This document shows, piece by piece, positions 8,792 through 18,121 of a stretch of DNA of 64,000 nucleotides. Numbering within the stretch: the stretch's first letter is position 1; the number at the start of each line of letters is the position of its first letter. The translations under genes and the position numbers were made by a program. Location of the stretch: NCBI RefSeq assembly GCF_002020355.1, contig NZ_MPZV01000003.1:62001-126000 (forward strand), written 5' to 3'. The notes under the pieces were generated by a model. That model was not told where the DNA came from, ran no database searches, and saw nothing but the letters and a program-made list of their open reading frames with translations. This stretch comes from Thioclava sediminum. Its GTDB lineage: Bacteria; Pseudomonadota; Alphaproteobacteria; Rhodobacterales; Rhodobacteraceae.

Positions 8792-9697
8792 TCACGGGGT
8801 TTTGGGGCGGCGGTTCAGGATCAGCAGGCCAAGCGCGAGGATCGCGAAGCCCAAGGCCTCCGCCCAGCCCAGACGTTCGCCATAGACCGCCCAGCCCGCG
8901 AGGATCGCGACGGGCGGGATCAGGAGCGTGACGAGGGCGAGGTTGGCAGCGCCTGCAATCGCGAGAATGCGGTAATAGAGCAGGTAGGCCAGCGCCGAGC
9001 AGCCAAAGCCGAGCCAGAGCATCGCGATCCAGACCGAGGGCGCGTAGTCGAAGCTCGGCACGCCTTCGGTGACAAGCAGGATCGGCAGCGTCCAGATCGC
9101 GCCACCTGTGAGCATCCCAGCCGCTGCAACTTCGGGTCGTAACCCCCTGATTGCAAGACGCGCATAGGCTCCGGCGAAGCCGTAGCTCAGCGCCGCGCCG
9201 AGCACGGCAACTTGGCCGGCAGAGGTCAGATCGAACCCTTTCAGCGCATCCGGCCCGATCGCCACGACGACACCTGCGAATCCCACCGCGATGCCGGTGG
9301 CCTTACGCGCGCTCAGCCGCTCGTCGGTGAAGACAACGGCTGCGACCAGCGCTCCGAAGATCGCGGTCGATGCGTTCAGGATCGAGGCCAGCCCGCTATC
9401 GATATGCTTCTGACCCCAGACGATGAGCGAGAAGGGAATGGCGTTGTTCAGCAGCCCCATGATCAGGAAATGCCCGAGATAGATCGGATGGCGCGGCACC
9501 GGCAGGCGGCGCAGCGCGACATAGGCCCAGATCAGCACCGCGCCCGAGGCGACCCGCAGGAAGACCACGGTAAAGACGCCCGCACCTGCCAGTGCCGCGC
9601 GGTTCGACAGGAAGGACGAGCCCCAGATCAGCGCCAGCGCCGCGAGCAGCGCCCAGGCGAGCGGGGTGAGGGATAAAGGGGCGGGTGCGTGTTTCAT
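8792..9697 (-). CDS. EamA/DMT-superfamily transporter
   Basis: A 301-residue inner-membrane protein with about ten transmembrane helices in two EamA repeats. The first repeat starts with the family-typical LIWGSSFL near residues 24-31. The second repeat begins around residue 155. Such proteins export or exchange small metabolites such as amino acids or nucleosides, and the substrate cannot be read from sequence. A terminator-like hairpin at 9766 separates it from the FadL-like gene upstream. The gene downstream starts 51 bp after its stop. Confidence 0.85.
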   Translation of the reverse strand: MKHAPAPLSLTPLAWALLAALALIWGSSFLSNRAALAGAGVFTVVFLRVASGAVLIWAYVALRRLPVPRHPIYLGHFLIMGLLNNAIPFSLIVWGQKHIDSGLASILNASTAIFGALVAAVVFTDERLSARKATGIAVGFAGVVVAIGPDALKGFDLTSAGQVAVLGAALSYGFAGAYARLAIRGLRPEVAAAGMLTGGAIWTLPILLVTEGVPSFDYAPSVWIAMLWLGFGCSALAYLLYYRILAIAGAANLALVTLLIPPVAILAGWAVYGERLGWAEALGFAILALGLLILNRRPKTP

Positions 9698-9765
9698 CGC
9701 TTCGATCTAGCGGGCGACGGCGATGCGCACCACCCGGAACTTGCGGCATTGCCGAGGAACAAAGA

Positions 9766-9792
9766 AATAGCCCCGCACGAGGCGGGGCTATT
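9766..9792 (-). terminator. Hairpin terminator between the FadL-like and EamA genes
   Basis: AATAGCCCCGC pairs with GCGGGGCTATT around a 5-nt loop (11 bp, no mismatch). On the minus strand it is followed by TTTCTTTG, a weak T-rich tail. It lies 24 bp after the FadL-like stop and should end that transcript. Confidence 0.75.
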
Positions 9793-9815
9793 CCTAATTT
9801 TTCAGTGACTTGCGA

Positions 9816-10934
9816 TCAGAAGTTGATCCCGACGCGCAGGCCCGCGCCCCAACCGTCATTGCCGGTGAAGTCGCCGTTGATGCCATTGGTGGTCGCGTCG
9901 CCGATATCGACGTAGCGAACGCCGCCGGTCACCTTGATGTTCTGGGTCGCCTGGTAGCTTGCAGCCAGCGAGACCGACTTGAAGCCATCGGTCGGGCCGA
10001 GGTTCCCGGTCGGTTTGCCGGTGTGCTTCTCGTAGCCGAACATGATCGCACCCGACCACTGGTCGTTGAAGCGACGGCCAACGCCGAGGTTATAGGTGAT
10101 CGTGTTGTCCGTGTATTCGACGAGCGCACCTTGACCATAGACGCCGCCATTCAGAGGGCTCTGCGTGTATGCGTTGGGCGAGATATCGAACTGGGTCCAG
10201 TGCACCCAGCGAACCGAGCCCATCAGCAGAGTATCCTTCATGATCCCGGTCTGGAATTCGAGGTTGACCGATTCCGGTACGGTGGTTTCGAAGTTCGAAT
10301 TGAAGGTACCGGCGACGGTTTCTTCGGTTGCGCTGAAATCATGCGTGATCTTGGAGTTGTAGGTCAGAGCCACGCGTGCCGCGATTTCCGGCTTTTCCCA
10401 AGCCACCCCGACGACATAACCGAAATCGGTCTCGTCCGAAGTCTTCATCTTGTAGTTCAGGAACGGAAGCGAAACCTTGCCCGACGCGCTCTCGCTACGA
10501 ACACCGCCGTAGAACGATACGTTGTTCGGCATCTTGTAGCGCAGCAGTGCCGTAATAGCCGCGGACTTGATCGATGCCTGAGAACCACCGAGCGGATAGC
10601 CTGCCGGCGGAGCGGGCTGAGCGGGATAGTTCACTTTTGCACCGATCGGCTGATCGAAGATAACCGCGAGGTCCCATTGATCGCTCAGATGCTGCTTGTA
10701 ACCAAGGCTCACCGTGCCATAGCCGGGCGCCATGTCGCCCGAAGAGGGGTTGCCAAAGGGTCCGTAGCTTACCGAACCCGACACGTCCGGATTGAACGCG
10801 CCGAAGCTCACTTCGCCGTAATTGCCCTGTTCGAACAGGATGCCGACCGATTGCGTCGAGCGCTCCACCCCGCCCGCATGGGCCGCGCCTGCGCCAATCG
10901 CGAGTGCGGCCATCGAAGTCATCACACGTTTCAT
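9816..10934 (-). CDS. FadL/OmpP1-family outer-membrane transporter
   Basis: A 372-residue outer-membrane protein. The signal peptide is residues 1-21 (AHA). The mature N-terminus GGVERSTQSVGILFEQGNY fits the FadL plug-domain start common in this family in Rhodobacteraceae. The rest is rich in alternating amphipathic strands and ends in GINF, a terminal phenylalanine suited to BAM assembly. Family members take up long-chain fatty acids or other hydrophobic compounds. The ribosome site GGAAGAGGAACATT precedes the ATG. Two tandem repeats in the leader region (10951-10992) may be control sites. Substrate identity is inferred only from the family. Confidence 0.8.
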   Translation of the reverse strand: MKRVMTSMAALAIGAGAAHAGGVERSTQSVGILFEQGNYGEVSFGAFNPDVSGSVSYGPFGNPSSGDMAPGYGTVSLGYKQHLSDQWDLAVIFDQPIGAKVNYPAQPAPPAGYPLGGSQASIKSAAITALLRYKMPNNVSFYGGVRSESASGKVSLPFLNYKMKTSDETDFGYVVGVAWEKPEIAARVALTYNSKITHDFSATEETVAGTFNSNFETTVPESVNLEFQTGIMKDTLLMGSVRWVHWTQFDISPNAYTQSPLNGGVYGQGALVEYTDNTITYNLGVGRRFNDQWSGAIMFGYEKHTGKPTGNLGPTDGFKSVSLAASYQATQNIKVTGGVRYVDIGDATTNGINGDFTGNDGWGAGLRVGINF

Positions 10935-10950
10935 AATGTTCCTCTTCCCT

Positions 10951-10992
10951 AACGTGTCCCGAAGGAGATCCTAACGTCTCGAAGGAATTCCT
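10951..10992. repeat. Tandem direct repeat upstream of the FadL-like gene
   Basis: Two copies of a roughly 21-bp unit lie head to tail at 10951-10972 and 10973-10992. Each begins AACGT and contains CGAAGGA and TCCT. The second copy includes the perfect 12-bp palindrome AAGGAATTCCTT (10982-10993). They sit 17-58 bp upstream of the FadL-like start codon, where an operator pair would be expected. The rest of 10993-11133 shows no other clear structure. Confidence 0.5.
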
Positions 10993-11133
10993 TTCGGTGA
11001 CGCTATCAGCCGGAAGGTGTAAATCAATCTGCGCTTCACGATGACGTCACGTTCTGTTGCCGGCATGCACGGAAAAATGTGTCTTTGCGGCCACTCGAAG
11101 GTGACGTTCGCGTCAAGTTCTGAACTGAAGCGT

Positions 11134-11340
11134 TTAGAAGCCGTTGGAAAACTTGAGAATCGCAAGAAGGCCGAGCCAGAGAGCCGCGCCGAAAAGCGCG
11201 ACCAGAAGCGCACTCCAAAGCGTGGCGCGCGGAGCTGGCAGATGTGGCGGCCCGTCGGTCTTGCGCGCCTGCAACGACGTTCCGGCAGGCGGGGGCTGTC
11301 TGCGCTTTGCGCGCGGGGGATTTTCAGGAGCGCGGGCCAT
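11134..11340 (-). CDS. Small single-pass membrane protein
   Basis: A 68-residue protein. The first 40 residues are proline- and arginine-rich (MARAPENPPRAKRR at the start), and a single hydrophobic helix covers about 43-63 (LWSALLVALFGAALWLG). This pattern fits a small inner-membrane protein with a cytoplasmic basic tail. CTGAGGCGAA gives a good ribosome site just before the ATG. It is divergent from the GNAT-like gene, 63 bp away. I do not recognise a family, and the basic N-terminal half could also be a high-GC artefact, so confidence is moderate. Confidence 0.6.
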   Translation of the reverse strand: MARAPENPPRAKRRQPPPAGTSLQARKTDGPPHLPAPRATLWSALLVALFGAALWLGLLAILKFSNGF

Positions 11341-11403
11341 TTCGCCTCAGGGTTGTCATGTTTAGCGCCGTCATTAACCCCAGCTTAGGTAAAGCAAGCC
11401 TTA

Positions 11404-12306
11404 ATGGCGGCGATGAAACCTGTCCGTCTCACGCAATTTTCAGGCCCCGATGCGGGCTGGGATCGGGCGTTGCGCGCGCTTGCGCCGGGGCACGCGCCGG
11501 CCTTTCAGCAAGCGGCGCTCTATGGGACGCTTGCTGCCACGCGGGGGCGGCGCGTCCTGCGGCTCGAGATCACGCATGAGGGCAGGCGGATCGCATTGGC
11601 CCAGATGATCGGGCGCGGCGGGCTGTGGCTTTTGTCGCGCGGACCGGTCTTCGCCCCTGGCCTTGATCGCGACAGTCAGATCGCGGTGCTGCGCCGGATC
11701 GCGCGCCGATGGGGGATCGTCCTCGCGACGCCGGACGCGCCGCTGGCTGGGGGCGGGCTGGTGCCGCTGATCACGCCTCGCCACCACGCGCTTTGGTCCT
11801 TGCAGCCCGAAACGGAGGCGCTGCGCGCCGGGCTGGCCGGTAAATGGCGCAATCGCTTGGCGGCGGCGGAGCGCGCGGGGCTGCAGGTGAGGATTGAGCC
11901 CGAAATCGACTGGCTGCTCGCTGCCGATGCCGCGCAGCAACGGGCGCGTGGCTACCGCGCCTTGCCGCCCGGCTTCACGCGCGCTTGGGCGGATCACGGT
12001 CCGTCTGATCTCCTCGCGATGCGCATCGAGGATGCCAAGGGACAGCGCCTCGCGGGCGGCATCTTTCTGTTCCATGGCGCGGGGGCGAGCTATCATATCG
12101 GCTGGACCGGGCCGGAGGGGCGCGCATCCGGCGCGCATAACCTGATGCTCTGGCACGCGGCGCTGCGGCTGAAGGCGCGGGGCATCCGCCAGCTCGATCT
12201 GGGCGCGGTGGATAGCGAGGACGGGGCAGGGCGGATGCGCTTCAAACTGGGCACCGGCGCGCAGCCTCACAGCCTCGGGGCGACCCTGTGGGTGCTGCCG
12301 GGTTAA
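11404..12306 (+). CDS. GNAT/FemAB-like acyltransferase
   Basis: A protein of about 300 residues resembling the Acetyltransf_6 (FemAB-like GNAT) group. The C-terminal half carries AGGIFLFHGAGASYHIGW and then HNLMLWHAALRLKARGIRQLDLG, a typical acyl-acceptor core with a helix ahead of the LDLG strand. The family transfers amino-acyl or acyl groups, for example in cell-wall or lipid modification; the acceptor here is unknown. Two ATGs are possible, at 11404 and 11413, and neither has a strong ribosome site. The gene is followed by a short dispersed repeat and then the convergent speB. Confidence 0.72.
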   Translation: MAAMKPVRLTQFSGPDAGWDRALRALAPGHAPAFQQAALYGTLAATRGRRVLRLEITHEGRRIALAQMIGRGGLWLLSRGPVFAPGLDRDSQIAVLRRIARRWGIVLATPDAPLAGGGLVPLITPRHHALWSLQPETEALRAGLAGKWRNRLAAAERAGLQVRIEPEIDWLLAADAAQQRARGYRALPPGFTRAWADHGPSDLLAMRIEDAKGQRLAGGIFLFHGAGASYHIGWTGPEGRASGAHNLMLWHAALRLKARGIRQLDLGAVDSEDGAGRMRFKLGTGAQPHSLGATLWVLPG

Positions 12307-12308
12307 CC

Positions 12309-12344
12309 CTTCCCCTTGAGGAAAATATCCCCGCCGGAGGCTCC
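12309..12344 (-). repeat. Intergenic dispersed repeat, copy A
   Basis: On the minus strand this segment contains CCTCCGGCGGGGATATTTT followed by CCTCAAGGGGAAGGG. The core GGGATATTT with a following AAG-rich tail recurs at 22436-22510. Such elements lie between the 3' ends of genes in many Rhodobacteraceae. It sits between the convergent GNAT-like and speB genes. Confidence 0.5.
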
Positions 12345-12345
12345 C

Positions 12346-13335
12346 TCAACCTGCTGCAGGCGCACCGCCGGACTGTCGTGCATGAAAGATGAAGCCGAGG
12401 AAATTCAGCAGCACTTGGGCTGCGAGGATCGGGGTCGAGCCGGTGGGGTCGTAATCGGGGGCGACCTCGACCAGATCGATGCCCACGACCTCGTGCCGCT
12501 TCGCCACGCCCTGCAGGACCTCCAGCACCTCGTAATAGAGAAACCCGCCATGGCTCGGCGTGCCGGTGCCGGGCGCGATCGAGGGGTCGAACCCGTCGAT
12601 ATCGATCGTGACATAGATCCGCGCGCCGTCGGGGATGCGGGCCAGCGCGCCCTCGGCCCCCAGCTTGCGCACCTGCCGCACACTCAGGAAATCGTCGCCC
12701 ATCGCGCGGGCGGCGTCATAGCCCTCCTTCGAGGTCGAGGAGACGTTGCGAATGCCGAGTGCGGTGATCCCCGAGACGTACCCCTTCTCGGCGGCGCGGC
12801 GCATCGGGTTGCCGTGGCCTTCGGTCACGCCGTGACGCTCGTCCACGAAATCGAGATGAGCGTCGATCTGCAGGATATGGATCGGGCCCTTCTCGGCGCA
12901 ATCGCCCTCGAAGGCGCGGATGCAGGGGATATTGATCGAGTGGTCGCCGCCGATCACCACCGGCAGCGCGCCCGCCTTCAGCATCGCCCGCACGCCGGTC
13001 TCGATATTGGCATGGCTCTTCACCGTGTCGGTATGGACGATATCCGCATCGCCGATATCGACGATCGTGACCTCCGGCCCGAGATAGGTCGCGTCATCCT
13101 CGTGATCGTAAGCCCCGGCATGGCCGAAGGAGAATAGGGTCGAGGCCTCGCGCACCGCCCGCGGCCCGAACCGCGCGCCGGGGCGGAATTGCGTGCCGAA
13201 ATCGAACGGCGCGCCCATCACCGCCACATCCGCCTCGATCGCGTCCCAATCGGCCACGTAAGCGCGCTTGCCGAAAGTGGAAATCCCCACGAAGGGCAGG
13301 TTCAGCCGCCCCGATTCATATCCATGTCCCGCCAT
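12346..13335 (-). CDS. speB: Agmatinase / ureohydrolase family
   Basis: A 329-residue ureohydrolase. The manganese-binding motifs are all present: GGDHS (129-133), DAHLD (158-162) and DIDGFDPS (245-252). Agmatinase makes putrescine and urea from agmatine, but closely related enzymes act on guanidinobutyrate or guanidinopropionate, so the exact substrate is not settled. I chose the ATG at 13333-13335 because AGGAGG lies five bases upstream; a GTG six codons earlier would include that ribosome site. The gene is divergent from the TehA-like transporter, with 107 bp between them. A polyamine-type binding protein is encoded at 31077, but no direct link is visible. Confidence 0.88.
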   Translation of the reverse strand: MAGHGYESGRLNLPFVGISTFGKRAYVADWDAIEADVAVMGAPFDFGTQFRPGARFGPRAVREASTLFSFGHAGAYDHEDDATYLGPEVTIVDIGDADIVHTDTVKSHANIETGVRAMLKAGALPVVIGGDHSINIPCIRAFEGDCAEKGPIHILQIDAHLDFVDERHGVTEGHGNPMRRAAEKGYVSGITALGIRNVSSTSKEGYDAARAMGDDFLSVRQVRKLGAEGALARIPDGARIYVTIDIDGFDPSIAPGTGTPSHGGFLYYEVLEVLQGVAKRHEVVGIDLVEVAPDYDPTGSTPILAAQVLLNFLGFIFHARQSGGAPAAG

Positions 13336-13442
13336 CTTGCCTCCTGACACCCTGTCGCACCTCGGACAGCTTTTCGCCGCGCGCGAAATATTGCAAGCTT
13401 CTGCGCGACCGAAACGATTTTCCGATTGCCCGAGGAGAGCGC

Positions 13443-14405
13443 ATGTCCTTCGCCCCGCCCAAGATGACGCCCAAGGGCCTGTTTCGCCGCACCCCGCCCG
13501 CGATGTTCCCGCCCGTGCTGGGGCTGATGGGCCTCGGGATCGCGTGGCGGCGCGGCGTCGGGCAATTCGCGCTGCCGCCCGATCTGGCGGAGCTGTTTCT
13601 GGGCGCGGTGACCCTGCTCGCGCTGTTCACGCTGATAGCCTATGGCGCGAAGGTCGTGCGGCGTCCGGGCGTGGTGTTCGAGGATCTGCGCGTGCTGCCG
13701 GGCCGTGCGGGGCTCGCCGCGGGAACGCTGACGATCTATCTGATCGCGGCTTCGCTTGCGCCCTATGGCGGGCTCGCCACCGTCATCTTCTGGCTGGGCG
13801 TCGCGGTGCATCTGGGGCTGATCTCAGCGGTGATCTATACGCTCGTAACCGGCCCGGCCGAGCAGCGCCGCGTCAATCCCACATGGCAGCTGACCTTCTC
13901 GGGCTGGATCGTGGGCGCAGTGGCGGGCGTCATCCTTGGGCTCGATACGGTGGCGCTGGTGATGTTCTGGGTCGCGATGCTGTCGGCGGTCGTGATCTGG
14001 ATGATCTCGTTGCAGCAATTCTCCCGCGAGCGCGTGCCTGCACCGCTGCGCCCGCTCTTGGCCATTCACCTCGCGCCTGCGGCGCTGATCGGCACCGTGG
14101 CGAGCGCGTTCGGCGCGATGGGGATCGCGCAGGCGATGGCGATCCTCGCGGCGGCCTTTCTTCTGGCGCTGGTCGTGTCGATACGCTGGCTGCTCGCAGG
14201 GGGCTTCTCGCCGCTCTGGGGCGCGTTCACTTTCCCAGCGGCTGCGACGGCAGGGTGCTGGCTCGCGCTTGGCGGGGTCTGGGCGTTGCCCGGCGCGCTG
14301 ATGCTGACGGCAGCGACGCTGATCGTGGTGCCGATTGCGCTGAAAGTGCTGCAGCTTTGGGCGAAGGGTCAGCTCGCGATGAAGACCAACGCCGCGATTG
14401 CCTGA
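13443..14405 (+). CDS. TehA-type (TDT/SLAC1 superfamily) membrane transporter
   Basis: A 320-residue protein with about ten hydrophobic helices. It starts KGLFRRTPPAMFPPVLGLMGLG, a pattern typical of the tellurite-resistance/dicarboxylate transporter family, to which the plant SLAC1 anion channels also belong. Family members carry anions or dicarboxylates, and TehA-type proteins can give tellurite resistance. It lies about 2 kb upstream of the trgA-trgB-cysK genes, which are tied to tellurite resistance in Rhodobacter sphaeroides; guaB lies in between. Whether it acts on tellurite is an inference from family and position. Confidence 0.78.
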   Translation: MSFAPPKMTPKGLFRRTPPAMFPPVLGLMGLGIAWRRGVGQFALPPDLAELFLGAVTLLALFTLIAYGAKVVRRPGVVFEDLRVLPGRAGLAAGTLTIYLIAASLAPYGGLATVIFWLGVAVHLGLISAVIYTLVTGPAEQRRVNPTWQLTFSGWIVGAVAGVILGLDTVALVMFWVAMLSAVVIWMISLQQFSRERVPAPLRPLLAIHLAPAALIGTVASAFGAMGIAQAMAILAAAFLLALVVSIRWLLAGGFSPLWGAFTFPAAATAGCWLALGGVWALPGALMLTAATLIVVPIALKVLQLWAKGQLAMKTNAAIA

Positions 14406-14531
14406 GCGCGGAGGGCGGCGCCCGAGCCTCGGGTGGGCGCTTTGCTCCGCACGTGGCTGGGCGGTTTATCCTGCAAGCCCGTAAGTCGGTCGTTCCCGCG
14501 ATGATAGCGCCAATGCGCCCTCCCGTGGGGA

Positions 14532-14549
14532 GGGTCGGGCGCGGCCCGG
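14532..14549. repeat. GC-rich dispersed repeat, copy 1
   Basis: The 18-bp string GGGTCGGGCGCGGCCCGG contains a hairpin (CGGGC-GCG-GCCCG) and occurs identically at 60145-60162. It lies 157 bp upstream of guaB, within a 301-bp stretch (14406-14706) that otherwise holds only a possible 25-codon frame. Confidence 0.6.
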
Positions 14550-14586
14550 GGCTGGTCGCCCCGCGCCACCGTAGGAGGCTGACACG

Positions 14587-14664
14587 ATGGCGCCATACCC
14601 CTCGTTCGCGCACACCCCCTGCGCAGCGCGTCCGCGAGGGGTTGCCTTCGCGTCCATTGCGTGA
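14587..14664 (+). CDS. Possible 25-codon upstream frame before guaB
   Basis: A short frame starting [18 protein letters not shown] with a strong ribosome site, TAGGAGGCTGACACG, just before the ATG. It ends 42 bp before the guaB start. The strong Shine-Dalgarno is the only support; the peptide matches no family I know, and GC-rich DNA here easily yields such frames. If translated it could act as a leader for guaB. Confidence 0.28.
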   Translation: MAPYPSFAHTPCAARPRGVAFASIA

Positions 14665-16155
<1,491 letters not shown>

Positions 16156-16185
16156 AGCGCGCAGCGCCGCATTCCGATAGACGCG

Positions 16186-16217
16186 AAAGGCCCGGCCAGC
16201 GATGCCCCGGGCCTTTT
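16186..16217 (+). terminator. Terminator after guaB
   Basis: AAAGGCCCGG pairs with CCGGGCCTTT across an 11-nt loop and runs into TTTT. It lies 31 bp after the guaB stop. Confidence 0.85.
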
Positions 16218-16325
16218 CCATAGCAAATTACGCAGCGTAAACTTTTCATAGTTTCGCCGTAATCGCCCGTTAACCAGAGGGGATCACCCTCAAACCGTTC
16301 CTTGGTTTCGAGATGGAGGCCCGAC

Positions 16326-16811
16326 ATGATGCACCGAATTGCCGTGCGCAACTCTCAGGCGCAAATCCCTACGATCGCGAAACTTTTCGCGGCGCTGGCG
16401 CTTGGGGCGACCGGGTTCTTCGCCGCGCAGCAGATTATGCCCGCGATTCCCGCCGGCACCGACGGGGCGAAGGAATTGTGGCTGATCATGGGCTCGTTCG
16501 GGCTGCTGTTCGGCTGGCGCGTGGTCGGGGTTTCCGCTGGGCGCCGCTGGGTCGATGCGATCAATGACGGGCTGCGCGGCGGGCTTTACGTCCTGCTGTG
16601 GACCTTCGCCTTCCTCGGTGTGATGCAGATGCTGAAACTGGCGCTGCGCATGCGCTATGACGATGTGCTCTCCGCCGTGACCGACGTCATCGGGCAGGGC
16701 GCCTCGATCGGGTTGGCCTCGCTTGGGGTGGCGCCGGTCATTACGCTGGGCTTGGGCGCGATGGGGGCAGGGCTCCTGTCGGAACTCGCGCATCGCCGCT
16801 ACGGGCGCTGA
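16326..16811 (+). CDS. trgA: TrgA-family membrane protein
   Basis: A 161-residue inner-membrane protein with about four hydrophobic helices: residues 22-42, 52-72, 85-110 and 132-152. Length, helix layout and the immediate neighbours trgB and cysK match TrgA of the Rhodobacter sphaeroides tellurite-resistance locus. Its molecular action is unknown. I chose the ATG at 16326 because GGAGG sits six bases upstream; a second ATG follows immediately. Its transcript starts after the guaB terminator. The 90 bp before trgB hold no obvious terminator, so the two may be co-transcribed. Confidence 0.75.
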   Translation: MMHRIAVRNSQAQIPTIAKLFAALALGATGFFAAQQIMPAIPAGTDGAKELWLIMGSFGLLFGWRVVGVSAGRRWVDAINDGLRGGLYVLLWTFAFLGVMQMLKLALRMRYDDVLSAVTDVIGQGASIGLASLGVAPVITLGLGAMGAGLLSELAHRRYGR

Positions 16812-16901
16812 GCACGAAACCTACCACCACACCCTCCGCTTGACATCGCGCGCCTGCCTTGCAGGTTGTGGCGCATGATGTGCCAAGCTGCGGGGACGGT
16901 C

Positions 16902-18035
16902 ATGCAACCACATTTCTTCTACGGCACGCTGTGTCATCCGCCACTGCTGGAGGCGGTCATCGGTCGTGTGCCGCAGCTCGTTCCGGCGCGGCTGGAGGGC
17001 TTCGCCCCGCATGAGGCCTGTCGCGAGGGGCAGGGCTTGGGCTTTCCGATCCTGATCGCGACACCGGACGCTGTGACGCGCGGCGTCGTGGCCGACTTGA
17101 CCAAGGCCGAGGCCGAGCGCATCGCGTGGTATGAGGATGGCTACGATGCCGAGCTCCGCGAACTCGAGACCGGATCGGGGCCGCGCGAGGCGAAGCTGTG
17201 GCTGCCGAAAGCGGGGCGCTGGGACGTGGGCGACGCGTGGACACTCGGAGACTGGGCTCCGAAATGGGCCGCGCTGAAGACCGAGGCCGCGCGGCTCTTC
17301 ATCGCCGAGGCGCAGGCCGTGGGGCCTGACGCGGCCAATGCGCGCTATCACGCGATCCTCGTGCGCGCGGCCTCTACCTTGCGCGCCCGCGCGGCCCCGA
17401 TGGCGCAGCATTTGCGCCGGGATCTGCATGAAGGCGACATCAAGATCGATGCGCAACAGACTGCTTATGCAAAGTTTTTCGCCGTCGAGGATTACAAGCT
17501 CGAACATCGGCTGTTCGCCGGCGGCATGAGCGCCAAGCTCGACCGGGCCGCCTTCGTCTCGGGCGATGCGAGCGTCGTTCTGCCTTATGATCCGGTGCGC
17601 GACCGGGTGATGCTGATCGAACAGATCCGCACCGGGCCGCTGGCGCGGGGCGAGCCGAACCCGTGGATGATCGAGGCGATCGCGGGCCGGGTCGATCCCG
17701 GCGAGACCCCCGAAGAGGCGGCGCTGCGCGAGGCGGGCGAGGAGGCCGGGATCACGATTGCGCGCCTGATCGAGGCCCCGCGCTACTACCCGTCGCCCGG
17801 CGCGAAAAGCGAATTCGTCTATTCCTATATCGGGATTGCCGATCTGCCCGACGAGGCCGCACAGCTTGGCGGCAAGGCCGATGAGCACGAAGATATCCGC
17901 GCGCATCTGGTGCCGTTCGAGCGTCTGATGACGCTGGTTGCGACCGGCGAGGCGGGCAACGCGCCGCTGGTCGTGCTCGCGCTCTGGCTCGCCGGGCAGC
18001 GCGCCGCACTGCAGCGGATGGCTGGCGTCGCGTAA
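16902..18035 (+). CDS. trgB: TrgB: gamma-glutamylcyclotransferase-like domain plus Nudix hydrolase
   Basis: A 377-residue two-domain protein. The N-terminal part (1-160) starts HFFYGTLCHPPLL, the glycine-loop signature of gamma-glutamylcyclotransferase/AIG2-like folds. The C-terminal part (about 185-377) is an ADP-ribose-pyrophosphatase-type Nudix domain. Its box, around residues 261-283, fits GX5EX7REXXEEXG exactly (GRVDPGE, then REAGEEAG). TrgB is tied to tellurite resistance in R. sphaeroides, and the two domains suggest links to glutathione or ADP-ribose turnover. I chose the ATG at 16902, preceded by CGGGGACGGTC; other in-frame ATGs lie at 16875 and 16878. cysK starts 86 bp downstream. 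Confidence 0.8.
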   Translation: MQPHFFYGTLCHPPLLEAVIGRVPQLVPARLEGFAPHEACREGQGLGFPILIATPDAVTRGVVADLTKAEAERIAWYEDGYDAELRELETGSGPREAKLWLPKAGRWDVGDAWTLGDWAPKWAALKTEAARLFIAEAQAVGPDAANARYHAILVRAASTLRARAAPMAQHLRRDLHEGDIKIDAQQTAYAKFFAVEDYKLEHRLFAGGMSAKLDRAAFVSGDASVVLPYDPVRDRVMLIEQIRTGPLARGEPNPWMIEAIAGRVDPGETPEEAALREAGEEAGITIARLIEAPRYYPSPGAKSEFVYSYIGIADLPDEAAQLGGKADEHEDIRAHLVPFERLMTLVATGEAGNAPLVVLALWLAGQRAALQRMAGVA

Positions 18036-18121
18036 TCGCGGGGTTGAGGTGGCGCGCGCCGCGTCCTAAGTCTGATTTCAACGGCCCCGTTGGGGGTTAC
18101 TCGATACGGGAGGAATGCGCG

